Below are positions 46,931-59,160 of a stretch of DNA of 64,000 nt, piece after piece. The notes below the pieces were generated by a model. The model did not search any database. It was not told the origin of the DNA and was given only the letters and a program-made list of their open reading frames with translations. The stretch spans positions 12,035,501 through 12,099,500 of the forward strand of contig JBBMNZ010000019.1 in NCBI GenBank assembly GCA_037954325.1, written 5' to 3'. The position numbers and the translations under genes were made by a program. Each line of letters starts with the position of its first letter. Within the stretch, counting starts at the first letter, position 1. The DNA comes from Fistularia commersonii (lineage: Eukaryota; Chordata; Actinopteri; Syngnathiformes; Fistulariidae).

Positions 46931-47468
46931 TTTGCAATTAGTGCTAAAGTTGTCATCAGAGAATAGGACCAAGAGCAGATGCTTCATCGCCTTGGGATTA
47001 ATATTAATTTAAAAAAAAAAAATCACCAACCAAGAAATTTAACAAGCAGGTAATAAATAGCTTTGGCGTTTAAAAGACAGTTTTACTCAGTTACCTCAAA
47101 GCATGAAAAGCATAATAAAAAAAAAAAAATAGCCTAAGAAATTTAATTACAAATAAATCTGAAACAAGGAGCTGTGAATCTAAAAACTCAAATAACTGTA
47201 AAAAATAAACTTGCACGATCATCATCAGAGTCTGCTGACGCCGTCTCGATGTGCAAGTGATTTCGGGAGAAGCGGAACTTAAAAGACTTCTATGGCAACA
47301 AACTAATATCCAACCGATGTCTGGGAATGTGATGGTAATTGATACAGGCAATTAATAGGCCTTGAAACCAACTTCGAAGTGAAAAAGGGGAACGCGAGTG
47401 TGTGAGAAAACTACTTGTTTGGATGAAATCCTCCCATCGCCGAGGAGCAGTGGATGAAACACGCATTA
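46931..47468. other. Unique DNA
   Basis: A runs at 47010-47022 and 47117-47130. No recognised gene. Confidence 0.4.
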
Positions 47469-47469
47469 A

Positions 47470-47690
47470 GGAAATAAAATAAGAGTAAGAATAAGAATAA
47501 GAACAACTTTTTTTATCCCGAAGGAAATTGTTGTGCCAGAGTTTCAAGTAAAACATAACAATAATAAATAATAGTAGGAAATTGTATAAACAGTAAAAAA
47601 AAAAAAAAAAAAAGGGGGGGGGGGACTCAGAAATACAAATAAAACTATTAAGTGTCAAAGTCAAGGCTATAAAGTGTTAAAGTTAATAAT
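47470..47690 (-). mobile_element. L2-like LINE 3' tail, antisense
   Basis: 'gagtaagaataagaataaga' followed by 'acaactttttttatcccgaa' and 'ggaaattgttgtgccagagt' is the reverse of an L2-type end ('..gggataaa...' with TTATTC repeats). An A19 and G10 run at 47597-47625 may be replication slippage or assembly artefact. Confidence 0.6.
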
Positions 47691-48265
47691 AATCGCTGCG
47701 CCGACAGCTAATTTTTTATGTGACGCGTGACTCTCCAAATACCCAGCTAAAAGCTTCCTTGTGGTCCCAACGCGATGCCTTGTTCATCCCATTGCGCTGT
47801 CAGAATTTTAACAGGCGACGACGTTAATGAGAAAATCTCGATATGCTGAGAAAAGCGTGGGGATATCCGTGATTAGGGTGGTAATTTTTTTTTTTTTTTC
47901 AAAGCTTAAGAAAAAAATATATTCTAACATCGATCACTGACTGAGCGCTCTTCTTTCACACTTTGTGTGAATGACAGAAAAAAAAAAAGATTCAGTCCAG
48001 AGCGATATATATGGTGTCTGAAAAGGGCTTCATTATGAAAAGTGCTATTCATTTACACAGCAACATGAAGTGCTGGAAACCATTTAGTGCTAAGTTTATG
48101 ATGATTGATCTTTGTCATGTGTAACAATGCTATAACTGCAGTTGTACTCAGGTGTACTGCTGTCCTTTTCCTGGTCAGATAGGACAGTTTCAGCTGGATT
48201 TCACTATTTGATATCAATTTTTAACTGTAGCCTGGTATAAATTTGTTCAGCCGCTGCATTCAGCA
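47691..48265. other. Unique DNA
   Basis: T run 47886-47900 and A run 47979-47990. No recognised gene. Confidence 0.4.
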
Positions 48266-48625
48266 TTTGCCACTTCATCTCCCGTTTAAAGAATTGCCCT
48301 CCTTTGGTAAACAAGAAAAAGTTGATTTGAGTTTTTGAGCTTTCAGTTTTTGTTTGTCTTCTTCAAGGAAGTCGCCCAATCTAAGGTTTGCCAGCTCATC
48401 CACTGTCTGCCATAAAAAGCATCACCTTCATTTTGTGAACAACAAACTCTGAACAAGCTTGGAGAGGACAAAAATGGCAGGACTGCATTTCTGCTTGATT
48501 GTTTTTTTTATAGTTTGTTTGTCTTCCTCTAGGAAGTAGCCCAATCCGAGATGATTCCACCTCACCCACCGTTTATAGCGTGGCCCTCCTTTCATAAACA
48601 ACAAACTCTGAAGGAGCTAACTGGT
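48266..48625 (+). repeat. Degenerate three-unit tandem repeat, ~120-165 bp period
   Basis: Units share 'gtttgtctt' (48352 and 48517), '.aggaagt.gcccaatc', a 'tca.cca(c/t)..' block (48270, 48391, 48558) and 'aacaacaaactctgaa' (48438 and 48597). The first unit is partial. It matches no repeat family I recognise. Confidence 0.6.
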
Positions 48626-51600
48626 GCTAACCCCCAAGCTGAAAATTCTGATGTTTCGCAAAGATATGGGTGAGACAAAAATGGCCTGCCGGATCAGCGG
48701 TGTCTATGAATGGCTTGAGGAAATACAAACAAGCGACAGCGTGTTTTTTTCATGGCCATTCTGTGAGTCAGCGATGGAGTGGAGGCAGAGCCCCTGTGGA
48801 AGGTCGTTAAATAGCACATGATGGGAAACATATTTCGTCAGAGGAATTGAATCTTTGGTCATCAAGGTCCCTCTAAAGACTTCTTCCGGCAATACACTAA
48901 ACCTTATTTCTGTTTATTTATTCATTTACATCTTTCCTCTTTTTTTGAAATTCAAATAATAAATAACTATCGACTATTTTTCTCCGTTTAAGTCCTCAGA
49001 GTAACATTTTCTGGCACCAAATGGCTGAGGCCGTTTGCAATTCTGCATTTACAAAAGTTTTGCCTTAACATCTACTTCCCGGAGCTGCCCCTTTCACAAT
49101 TTTTCTCTGTCCTCGGGGCATGTGGGCTGTATGATGGGATGTTTGGCTTGGGAACGACCGAGCCAAACCATCATGCCGTGCTGCTACTTTTGTGGAGGCA
49201 ACAGGCAGAAGTTGTGAGACAAAACGTCAGCTATCTTGACTGTAAAAGACAAGAGTTTTTCAAATCACATCAGGAAGTATGCACCAGTGACACGCCTTTT
49301 TTCTGATTTAATTTTATCCTCACCAGTTAAAATGCTAGATGTAGACGACTACATGAGGGAGACAGTCGGTAAAAGACAAGCTAGACTTGAAAAAGCCATA
49401 AAACCATATCTCTGCATAGAAACCTTTGACTTTTGACATTATTTAGCCACAAATAAATACATTAATCATCATGATATGGTATTAGGAAACGTAATTTTCA
49501 GTTTTTCTAATATTTTTCATCTAACTTCCAGGAGTCTATTGAACCGTGAGCTAAATATTGTCTGGTCTAGACCGTTTCTGACTCTGTCTTTTAATCCATT
49601 TGCAAAGAGGTCGGAAGTTAATGTTTGCTCAATCCAGGCTTTCCAGACGTGACGCACAAGCAAGCTTTGATTGGATAAGACCCACCTGAATGCCGTCATT
49701 GATTGGTCTGGAAGACGAATGGCGGTCGGACAGCTGTTAAATGTGAACCGCACCCCAGCCTCCGCCCAGCTCATGTGAGACACAAACCACATAGTAAATC
49801 AGAGCCGGCTGAGGGCAGCATAGATCACCGCTAACAACACAACATCAAAAAATAGACAAGCGCAGGATAAATACCGAAGGAGAGAGGGAACGTTTCCGAT
49901 AAACTCGATTCTGTTGTTTCTTTTTTTTCCTTTTAATCTTTTGCCGTATGGGTAACATTGTATCATTTTATTTCCTTTGTCTTAAAGGTTTCACTGAAAT
50001 CACATAACCACATCTTATAATAAACCGGATTACTGTGATTTGATTTCCAATAAGTTTCATAAGTAAAGTAGATGGTACAATGTCTGTCAATATATATATA
50101 TTTTTTTTTTCCATTACAACCCCTCTCTCTCTAAGCGCTCTGTAATCTCTCTGCTTACTGGATGACAAATCCCATGCCAGCTATGACTGTGTAAAACAAT
50201 CCCGTCCGTCATTATAAAATATTGAGGAAAAGCATCCAGGCAGTTGTCACAGATGAGAAAATGTAGTCAAAATCAATAGCGGTTACACCGCCGCCGCATG
50301 TTTTGTCTATTTTAAGTAAAATAGAAAAAAAAATAGACAGAAAAAAAGCCGTAATCAAATCATATTGTAAAAGAGACAGCTTTTAAAACCTCGCTGATTG
50401 AATTACATCCCTTTTAGTTTGTTCTCGGCAACATGGGAGCCAGACTGAAAGAGACTCTTCCCAATACAAGCCAAAGCTACTCACATGAGACAATGGCATC
50501 AAATACTGCCACTCATCCATGATGCTATTGAGAAATCCTTAGAGAGTGGAAAAGGAATATTTAGCAGAGGGCTTCTTATTTTTATTTATTTATTTTTTGT
50601 TTTGTTTTGTTTTTACACTCTGCTCTCTTGGAATGCAATGGAAAAAAAAAAAAAAACATTAGTGGATGTTAGTGGGCAGGGGAGTCCCATCAATTTATCT
50701 TGTTTATGGAGACGACAGGAGACCGCTCAGCTATTGTGTCTGCCTCTCCACCACAATTGGTACAATACTCAGGACAAGGATTTAACCAGCTCCATCTGCC
50801 TCCTCCTGCACTCTTCACTCTCTAACTCCCCATCCGAATCAGTTCTCTGATCCTGCCGGGGTGTGAGCTGTAGGTTTACGCCTCCCTGCGCTCATTCTCT
50901 CTCCCCCTCCATATCCATCGATACTTTCCGTTTCCCTCCCCGTACTAAATCTGTCCCATCTTCCCCTCTCCCGCCTTCCTTCATTGACTCCGGTGGCTCC
51001 ATCATTGACTTCTCTAACCCCTCTGACAGCCTTGACTTGACATTCAGACATCGTGTTTGTCTCCGTCAACACAGCCCGGGATATCTGATGCATGAGTGGA
51101 CTATCAATAAGGGACGCAGCACGGCCTGTTCACCCTCCGGAAGACGTCTGTACTTCAAAACCGACAAAAGCTTTTTCTTCACACAGCTGTGAGCCATTAG
51201 CTTTGTGGTAAACCATTTTTTTGATTATATCCATTGGAAGCTGTTATCTGTGAATTAACAGGCCGGCTAAAGAGGAGTCGCGAATGAAGGCGTGATGTTG
51301 AGGTGGAATTGGTCGACCTGCTTGAAGGATAAGGTTAAAGGCCATCTCTCTTTGTTGCTGCATCATTTAGAGAAACATTCAAAGACATGAAACCCCCTTC
51401 AAATAGGCCCACACATCTTATTGTTGTTATAAAGTGAAATTGATTCGTATGGAAATTGTCACAGAGCCACAGCCACTCAGAAGTATGTCATTTAGAAATT
51501 GAGGCTCACATATGATATTTTATTTCTGATATTAATGAACATTCTGTCAAAGAAGGAACAGGCGTCCTCTTTTGTCCACGTGTGAGGACAGTCTACTCAA

Positions 51601-52645
51601 CTGGACAGTGTTTAGCCAACTATCCGACTTAAAAGTGAACTATAGGGGTCTAAAAGGTGCATATACGTCCCCCCATGGTTCAATGACATTCGAAAGAATG
51701 CAATAAATCGATGTGCTGATATTCGTCTCCAAGCATGTGGAGAACAGCAGGGTACTACTGTGTGCAGTAAAAGCCAATTTGGTGGAGCTCGGGCGGTGGA
51801 GTGGCTATCTAGGAATACCGGGGCCGTCTCGAGCTCACACAGACCATGTTCGAGTGTTTTTTAGCAGGATGGTCAGCGTCTAATACCTGCCCGATGGGGG
51901 CTTGAATGGCGGCCCCTACTATGGGGATGTTAAATTGTAAAAGGCGATCGTGTAAAGTGTTTGAAAATACATCAATTTCTTTTGTTATTTTTTTCCACAA
52001 GCACATGATTTGTAGTAACACAAGGTTAAAAAAAGGTTTAACGTTTATCTCCATGAGGGCACGAATGCGATAATGCTCAGTGTCTCAAAGTCAAGGGTTA
52101 GGGCCATAGTGTGGAATTAAAGATGAATAATCCTTTTTGACAAAAGGACAAATATAACTTACAAACATTTCTGAAATTATCTGTTTCTCCCCAGCAATCT
52201 GGTAAAGAGAGGAAATGGCTCAACTTAAATAAACTAATTAAAATGATTGTTTTTAATGACTTTTTGTTTTTCTTCAGCAAATCAAGCTGTTTTCAAAATC
52301 AGCGAGAAAAATATCTAAATAAGCTTGAATAAAAATCCTGCAATCTACAATACAAAATGTAAAATTAGCTAGAATCACCCCACCAATTTCATCCTCTTTA
52401 AAAATTTGTCAAGTTGTACACTTAGTTTTTACATAATTACCGAAGAATTAGCAAAACTTACGGTCAGAAAATCCAACATTTGCCATGTTCATGGCTAAAG
52501 TAAAACAAAAAATAAAATATTGATTGTGTATATAGAGAGTGGTATGGTGCCTGGACTTCTCCGGTCTATGGACATTTGAACAAATTTGAACACCCTGAAA
52601 GGGTGGAAGACTTTAGAATTTAGAATGCAGCTGTAGCTGAATATC
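48626..52645. other. Unique DNA
   Basis: Contains T/A runs (49919-49930, 50101-50110, 50641-50654), an ATTT/GTTTT patch at 50578-50612 and a C/T-rich patch at 50875-50960. No recognised repeat family or gene. A 66-residue plus-strand ORF at 49236-49436 has no known domain. Confidence 0.4.
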
Positions 52646-52647
52646 CA

Positions 52648-52860
52648 TTCAGGGAGCCGTGGCTCAGTTGGTAGAGCAAGGTGTCCCTTCAATTGGAGAC
52701 CCCGCTGTTTGATTCCCTGCTCCTCCTGTCTGCACACTAAAGTATCCATGGGCAAGATACTGAACCCTCAAGTTGCTCCCAATGAGCACCATAAGTGCTT
52801 TATAACTTGGGGCCATTTGCCATTTTAATCCCGATTGCAAAATCACGTCGGTCATTACAT
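52648..52860 (+). mobile_element. tRNA-derived SINE, sense
   Basis: A box at 52660-52671 (TGGCTCAGTTGG, followed by TAGAGC) and decayed B box at 52707-52716 (GTTTGATTCC). The body has 'gggcaagatactgaaccctc' and 'aagttgctcccaatgagcac'. Same family as the antisense copy at 2385-2552. It is not a functional tRNA: the cloverleaf stems do not pair and a SINE body follows. Confidence 0.75.
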
Positions 52861-54190
52861 GTTTATTGACACAGTGATGTCGAGCTTATAACGCAAGGGC
52901 CAATGCACCTACCTGAAAACATCAACACATGATCTCAACACCCGACATTCCTCTCACCTCTCCTGGATTCTTTCCCACCCTTGACTCGCCTGTCTGACGC
53001 TGCACACCTGGAGGAAAAATGAGAGAATCCATTGACTTGCACCCTCCACCTACAAGAGACTCCTCATTACATTATTGATTGACATCATAAGCAACCTCGG
53101 CCCGACAAGCCTCAGCGCAAGGTAACTAAGCTAACAGGCTGCAACTTGTGTGCCTTTCTTCACCAAAATATCCAGAAGGGATGCATTCGCCTCTTCAGAC
53201 AGACGCACAGACAGACGGACAGTTAGTCATAGTGCATTACACACTCTGTAAACACCAAGCCTGATGCTGCAGCCTTTTCCGTCCTCCCGTTTCCCAGACG
53301 GACTCTTTGGTGTTTTTCTTTTTAAAAACTATTTACTTGATGGAGAAATGATCCGGGCCAGTGAGCTGATACAGCTGGGGGGACCGAAAAAGACGGATCA
53401 CACCCCGGAAAGAAAGGCAGCTGGGATGAAGAAATGCAGCCGTCAAAACTGTTGCTCCCGGACGAGGTCGGGACACGCAACCTCTTGACACCAACGATGC
53501 CGCCGGACGTACTGCTTGCGCCGGACAACCTTCCAATAACCTATTATTTCGCTGTCTTTTAAAGAAAAGCAATTTGGCTCACACTCAACATCTAAGATCA
53601 TTAAAAGCTCCTTTGAAAGAAAAATATATATTCCCTAAGTGTTTAATCTGGTGTCCCTGTAAAAATGGTCATTTATCTCTTAATACTAAACTAAGTAGGT
53701 TGCAGCAAAAAAAAAAAAAAAAAAGGAAGAGAAAGGAAAACAATCAAGAACTATAATGGCAATAAAATCCCAATATTTTTTCTTACTGTATTACAGTTGA
53801 ATATGTTAGATGACCCCCTCTGCACTCGGGGGAGTCATAGAATAGTCTTGGGGCTCATTTATGTTCAAATTTAAATCTGCAGAAGGACAGAGCCTTCTTC
53901 ATTGCTTGCGTAATTCTATACATTCTTGGGGAGCTCGCGGATGCAGATGATCACTGTGAAAGGAAATGAGAAATGAAACAAAGAAGACACCATGGAATAC
54001 AGAGTATAACCAGGCAGAAGAATTCTCCGTCCGCATGCCGCCATTTTTTAATGGCTGCACAGATGGACGCCGTCTGACGGTTCTGCCTACTTTTGTTTCT
54101 CGTTTTTTGGAAACTCAGAACTTGAAAGTGAACTCTGCACTGCCCCGTAGTGGCCATATGTCTTATCAACCACCCACCCATCTTCCCCTG
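52861..54190. other. Unique DNA
   Basis: A GACAGACG patch lies at 53196-53222 and poly(A) at 53707-53724. No recognised gene. Confidence 0.4.
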
Positions 54191-54194
54191 CTTA

Positions 54195-55795
54195 TTAGGA
54201 GTCGGGTTGCGGGGGCAGCAGCCAGAGCAGTGAGGCCCAGACCTCCCTCTCCCCCCGCCACATGGTCCAGCTCCTTCGGGGGGACCACAAGGCGTTCCCA
54301 GGCCAGCCTGGAGACATAGTCTCTCCAGTGTGTCCTGGGTCTTCCCCGTGGTCACTTCCCAGATGGACATGCCCGGAGGCGTCCGGGAGGCATCCTGACC
54401 AGATGCCCGAGCCATCTCATCCGGCTCCTCTCTATGCGGAGGAGCAGTGGCTCTACTCCGAGCTCATCCCAGATGACCGAACTTCTCACCCTATCTCTAA
54501 GGGAGAGTCCAGCAACCCTGCCAAGGAAACTAATTTTGGACGCTTCCATCCACGATCTTGTTCTTTTGGTCACTACCCGCAACAAGTGACCATAGGTGAG
54601 GGTGGGAACATAGATCAACTGGTAAATTGAGAGCTTCTCCTTTTGGCTCAGCTCCCTCAACACCAAGACAGACCGGTACGGAGTCCGCATCGCTGCAGAC
54701 GGCGCACTGATCCACCTGTCGATCTTTCACTCCATCCTTCCCTCGCTCGTGAATAAGACCCCGAGATACTTGAACTCCTCCACTTTAGGCAGGACCTTTC
54801 CCCCGACCCAGAGTGGGCATCCCACCCGTTTCCAGTCGAGTACCTAGGTCTTGGATTTGGAGGAGCTGATCCTCATCCCATCCGCTTCACACTCAGCTTC
54901 AATCGTTGCAGTGAGAGCTGGAGATCATGGCCTGAAGAAGCCAACAGAACCACATCATCTGCAAAAATCAGAGACTAGATCCTGTGGCCACCAAACCAGA
55001 TCCCATCAATGCTTTGACTGTGCCTAGAAATTCTGTCCATTAAAGTTATGAACAGAATTGGTGACAAGGGACAGCCCTGGCGGAGTCCAACTCACCAGAA
55101 ACAGAGCCAACTTACAACCAGCAATGCGGACCAAACACCCATGCGGACCAAACACCCATCATACGGCGGACCAAACAGGCTGTGCGAGGGGGTTCGGTAC
55201 CCCAAACCCCCAGAGCACCCCCCACAGGATTGCCCGCAGGACATGGTCAAATGCTCTCTCCAGATCCACAAAACACGTAGACTGGTTGGGCAAACTCCCA
55301 TGCCACCTCTGGACCCTGCCGAGGGTATAGAGCTAGTCCACTGTTCCATGACCAGGACAAAAACTACACTGCTCCTTCTGGATCCGAGGTTCAGCGACCC
55401 AGCGTACCCTCCTCTCCAGCACTGCTGAATTGACCTTACCAGGGAGGCTGAGGAGTATGATCCCCCTGTAGTTGGAGCACACCCTCTGATCCCCCTTTTT
55501 AAAAAGATCAGGTTGAGGAGGTCTCGGAAGTATTCCTGGCACCGATTTACAACGTCTCGAGTTGAGGTCAGCAGCGCCCTGCTCCCACTGTACAGTGTGT
55601 TGATGGAGTACCGCTTGCCCCTTCTGAGCCGCCGGATGGTTTACCAGATTCTCCTTGAAGCCCAGCGGAAGTCGTTCTCTATGGTCTCCCCGAACTCCTC
55701 CTATGCCAGAGTTTTTTGCCTCGGAGTCCACCAGCTTGTTCCAGGGTTCCCACCCTGACAGGCACAGACCGTCTTACAGTCGCCTTGACTATAAA
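54195..55795 (-). mobile_element. Rex1-like non-LTR retrotransposon, antisense, defective
   Basis: Minus-strand order: NYRGI-type reverse-transcriptase finger motif with KKGDQRVCSNYRG and EQCSFCPGHGTVD (55333-55470), the catalytic FADD box at 54965-54954 with VV after it, then LSIYQLIYVPTLTYGH, SLRDRVRSSVIWDELGVEP and RMRWLGHLVRMPPGRL (54352-54690). Frameshifts and stops break the frame, and a few hundred bases appear deleted at about 55500. No endonuclease domain is visible. This is the widespread fish CR1/Jockey-superfamily LINE; the Rex1/Babar label is from recognition. Confidence 0.8.
55123..55160. repeat. 17-bp tandem duplication inside the LINE
   Basis: ATGCGGACCAAACACCC occurs twice in tandem, and a third partial 'gcggaccaaaca' follows after a short gap. 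Confidence 0.85.
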
Positions 55796-55857
55796 CATTC
55801 TCATTCCAAGTCAATGACTTCCCTCCACAAATGTCTTCCAAATCACGCTTTTGTCTA

Positions 55858-56080
55858 GAAGGTAGATCAATCGTCTTTGGAACCGAACATTCATGGTTAA
55901 ATTCCTGGCTCCTCCTGGTGTGTCGAAGTGTTGTTGAGCAAGACACTGAACCCTTAACTGCTCCCCTTGCACTGGTCAACAGCAACCAACTTCTCATGGT
56001 TCAACCATGATGGGTTAATTGCAGAGAACTTATTTCCCGACGGGGATTAATAAAGGATAAATTATTATTAAGGTTATTAT
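55858..56080 (+). mobile_element. Decayed tRNA-SINE-like element with ATT-rich tail
   Basis: 'ggttaaattcctggctcctc' (B-box region), 'ctggtgtgtcgaagtgttgt' and 'gagcaagacactgaaccctt' match the tRNA-SINE body. The end is 'ggggattaataaaggataaa' and a TTATTA tail. The A box is degenerate. Confidence 0.6.
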
Positions 56081-57240
56081 CATGGCCACTGCAACAGGGA
56101 GATCATTGGATGAGAGGCTACAGCCAACTTTCACGTCAACAGGGTGGAATCCATATGTTCATTTTTGTCCTTTTTGCAGTATTTGATGAAGAAACACCAG
56201 GTCACACAGCTTGGCTCCAACAAGTAGTTGCACTCTCAATCCACACATTTTTGACGAAATGGGGAGTGATCAAGGTGAGAACCAACTGCACGGACACTGA
56301 TAGTTACTTCCACACGGGAGGCTAATTTTTTCATCTGCGGGTGTTTTTTTTTTTTTTTTGTTTTACTCAGTTTTTTTTTTTCCCCACACAATAAGATGCG
56401 GTGTGAAAACCCGCACTGACTCGTTGACGCGACAGATCGGCGCCAAGAGGAAGACATTTCTACCAAACAGCCATGAGAGCTATAAGTAAATACAGCCGAG
56501 ATAACAACCTGCATCTCTCTTCCTTCTTTATTGCCACCTACTCTACCTCCGCCTTCTCGCATCTCTGCCTCACTCTAGCCCCCCACACACACACACAAAC
56601 ACATACTAAACCCCCAACATCCCCGCCTCACCTCCCTGTGTGTTGTCGTGGCAACGTCGCAGCCGCCCCATTATAATGCCTGCGTGTTTGTAAGTGGAGT
56701 TGCCGCTTTGCCTCTGCCGGTTTCTCCCTTTTTCTCTTTGTCCCTTTGAAATAGAGGATAAAAAACAGGGTCCGGCGGGGGGGCGGGGGGTGAGGAGAGG
56801 GAGGTAAGTTTGGAAATCGGGAGGGGGGGGGGGGTCTCGAGCAATCGTTTAGCAGTTCCTTCGCTTGCTTTTATCCGTCCTCAGAGCGATTTTCTACATT
56901 TCCTTTTGTCTCGGAGGTTGGGGGGGCTGCTCAGCGCTCTAGTAAAAGTGGCTGTGTGAGAGAGCAGCAGCTGCGAAGTTTATTAGGCTGATCATGCACA
57001 CACACTTTTTTCCACTCCCCCCCCCCCCATCTTACACATGAGTGTCTTCCCCTTTCTCTCTGTACTTTGAAACGCATGCATGCAGTCAGTGATACAGAGT
57101 GAGACGGAGAGTAAGGGAGCAATCGGATGCATCAACGAGGGGGGGGGCAAATCAAAGAGGATCCAGACGAAAACACACATGTCGGGCAGATGAAACGTAC
57201 CCTTTGTGTTTGTTTCCAGAAGCACTGCATCTTTTAATGA
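56081..57240. other. GC-rich unique block with quadruplex-type G runs
   Basis: T runs at 56345-56359. G runs at 56768-56770, 56777-56783, 56785-56790 and 56799-56801, and a G12 at 56823-56834. C9 at 57019-57027. A GTTGTCGTGGCAAC string is at 56642-56655. No supported gene. Confidence 0.5.
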
Positions 57241-57244
57241 GGAG

Positions 57245-57245
<1 letters not shown>

Positions 57246-57283
<38 letters not shown>

Positions 57284-57452
57284 TGCAAATGATTCGTACA
57301 TTTCTTGTGTTGTTGTTTTCTGTCATGAACTCTTACCTTTTCGGAGTTGTGTCTGGCAAGCGTGTCTGCTCACATAGAATGGCAGACTTTGAATGTGTGT
57401 GTTTGTGTGTGAGTGAGTGTGTGTGTGTGCGTGTGTGTGTGTGTGTGTGTAT
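57246..57452. repeat. (GT)n microsatellites
   Basis: (GT)n at 57246-57275 and an interrupted run at 57393-57452. Confidence 0.95.
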
Positions 57453-58440
57453 GTAATCTCCCAGATAAGGTAGGCAGATAGACAGAGCAGATAGGCAGGG
57501 GCGTTTGGGATGAGATTGCAGGAGGGGCTTAGAGCTGAAGCTGTAAATCACTTAACCTGGGGCTAATGGGCTTATAGGCTGTAACACGGTACACATACAC
57601 ACACACACACACGCGTGCTCACACACTCACTCATGCACAGATACAAATACGAACTCAGTTGGGCCTTGATTCATGAAAACACACGCACAAAATTACAAGA
57701 TTTTGCCTTAGCAGGGCCCTAAGGCCTCAATCACGCTTATCTGAGATGCTAACTATTAAATCATCTCCATGCAGAACATCGAATTTGAAATGGACTCACT
57801 TAAAGGATGACGCCGATGATGAATTTACCCAACTGTGTTCACAATCAATCCAGCTATGCATGTAATTGCATGTCCATACACAGGTGTGGCATTTTGCCCC
57901 GCCCCCTCCACACACATAAACACACACACACACACAATTATCCATCCTGGTTTTGCATTGATGTTGCGTCACCGCGTGCGCGGCGTGGGCGTTTCAGATA
58001 AATATGCATGACGATCTTTTCTCTAACTCACACGTGTATCATTACCTACACTCGCCACCACGCGTGACCCGTCAAGTCCCAGGCGCTGGGTGGCGCTGAG
58101 GACAGTTGGTATTTTCAAATGGACGCAGCCTGAGGAGTGAATTGTCGCAGTTCGTTTCAAGACGGACACAGACACCCATCCTACGTGCCAGGTCACATAT
58201 GGTGGCTCCTTCTCCCGGTGACTTGTTCATTACATTTCTCATTATGCCTTTACACACACTCGCCTCATCCTCTGCACCTGTTGAGGTGTGATTTACTGGC
58301 TCTGTGTTTACACCTGCTCCTCTCCTTGTCCCGCCGCCGCTAAATCTCACCCTCCTGCCCTCCATCTCACACTCTTCTCACTATCATTCCATCTGTCTAC
58401 CTGTCTCCCTGCCTGGCCGCCTCATCATTCTTCCCGTGTA
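57453..58440. other. Unique DNA with CA patches and C/T-rich end
   Basis: (CA)n at 57594-57611 and 57910-57935. CpG-containing block 57960-58100. C/T-rich from 58310. No supported gene. Confidence 0.45.
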
Positions 58441-58458
58441 TCTGACGGAGACCACGCT

Positions 58459-58520
58459 GTTGCCAAGGTTACAGCAGCCATTGTGTACCCGGTTGCCAGG
58501 TGACTGGTCGCCGTGGCGAT
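58459..58520. promoter_or_regulatory. Cluster of three X-box-like (RFX-type) motifs
   Basis: GTTGCCAAGGTTAC at 58459-58472, GTTGCCAGGTGAC at 58492-58504 and GTCGCCGTGGCGAT at 58507-58520 resemble the RFX half-site pair GTNRCC-(0-3)-RGYAAC. Each deviates by one or more bases. Clustering in 62 bp is what makes them notable. Confidence 0.35.
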
Positions 58521-58540
58521 GATCAAGAATTCTGAAACGG

Positions 58541-58609
58541 CGCCACCGCCGCCGCCGCCGCTGCCGCTGCCGCCGTCGTCGCTGACACTCCTCCTCCTCC
58601 TCCTCCTCC
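58541..58609. repeat. (CCG)n and (CTC)n trinucleotide repeats
   Basis: CCG/CTG/CGT units at 58541-58583, then CTC units to 58609. Confidence 0.9.
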
Positions 58610-59160
58610 CTTCGACAGATAAATCTTCACAATTTTTTCCTCCCTTCCCCGCTCAGTCGATGTCCTTCCCTCCCTCCAGTCGACACTGGCAGAAGAAAGG
58701 CACGGCGACCTTTAAGAGGAACTGAGCAACAATAGAGGAATGAAATGGATGATGCCTTGTTTGTTTTCATTTCCTACATCCCCCCCCCCCCCCACTTCTC
58801 ACTCTCTCTGGCACGCACCCGTTCGCTCTGCGCCCCCCCACCTCTATTTCTCTTTTCCTTCAATCCGTCCAGCTTGTCTGGTTTAATAATGAATTGTCTT
58901 TGCTTTTCCATCTCTTTGTCCTCGCTGCCCGCCTGTTTGATCACCCCTCCTAATTCTCCATCTTGCTCCCATTTCACTAAACAGCCGAGAATGAATGGCC
59001 GGCGGTCAGGTCTGTCTCCTTCTCCGTGTTTTGCTCGCCCCGGCGTCGGTGGCGAGTCGATCCCTTCCCTCCCCTCCTTCTTCATTTTTACAATGTCCTC
59101 CCTGTTGCTCCTGTCTTCCTCCTCCTCCTCCTCCTTCTCCATGCCGTAAAGCTTGCTGTA
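58610..59160. repeat. Pyrimidine-rich tract
   Basis: C/T-rich plus strand with C14 at 58780-58793 and (CCT)n at 59115-59140. ORFs across it are composition artefacts. Confidence 0.6.

Noticed and set aside
52660..52716. Possible tRNA gene
   Set aside because: A and B box-like sequences belong to a SINE head. Stems do not pair well and a SINE body follows directly.
58745..59149. 134-residue ORF in C/T-rich DNA
   Set aside because: Poly-serine and proline content follows from CCT/TCC repeats; no recognisable domain.
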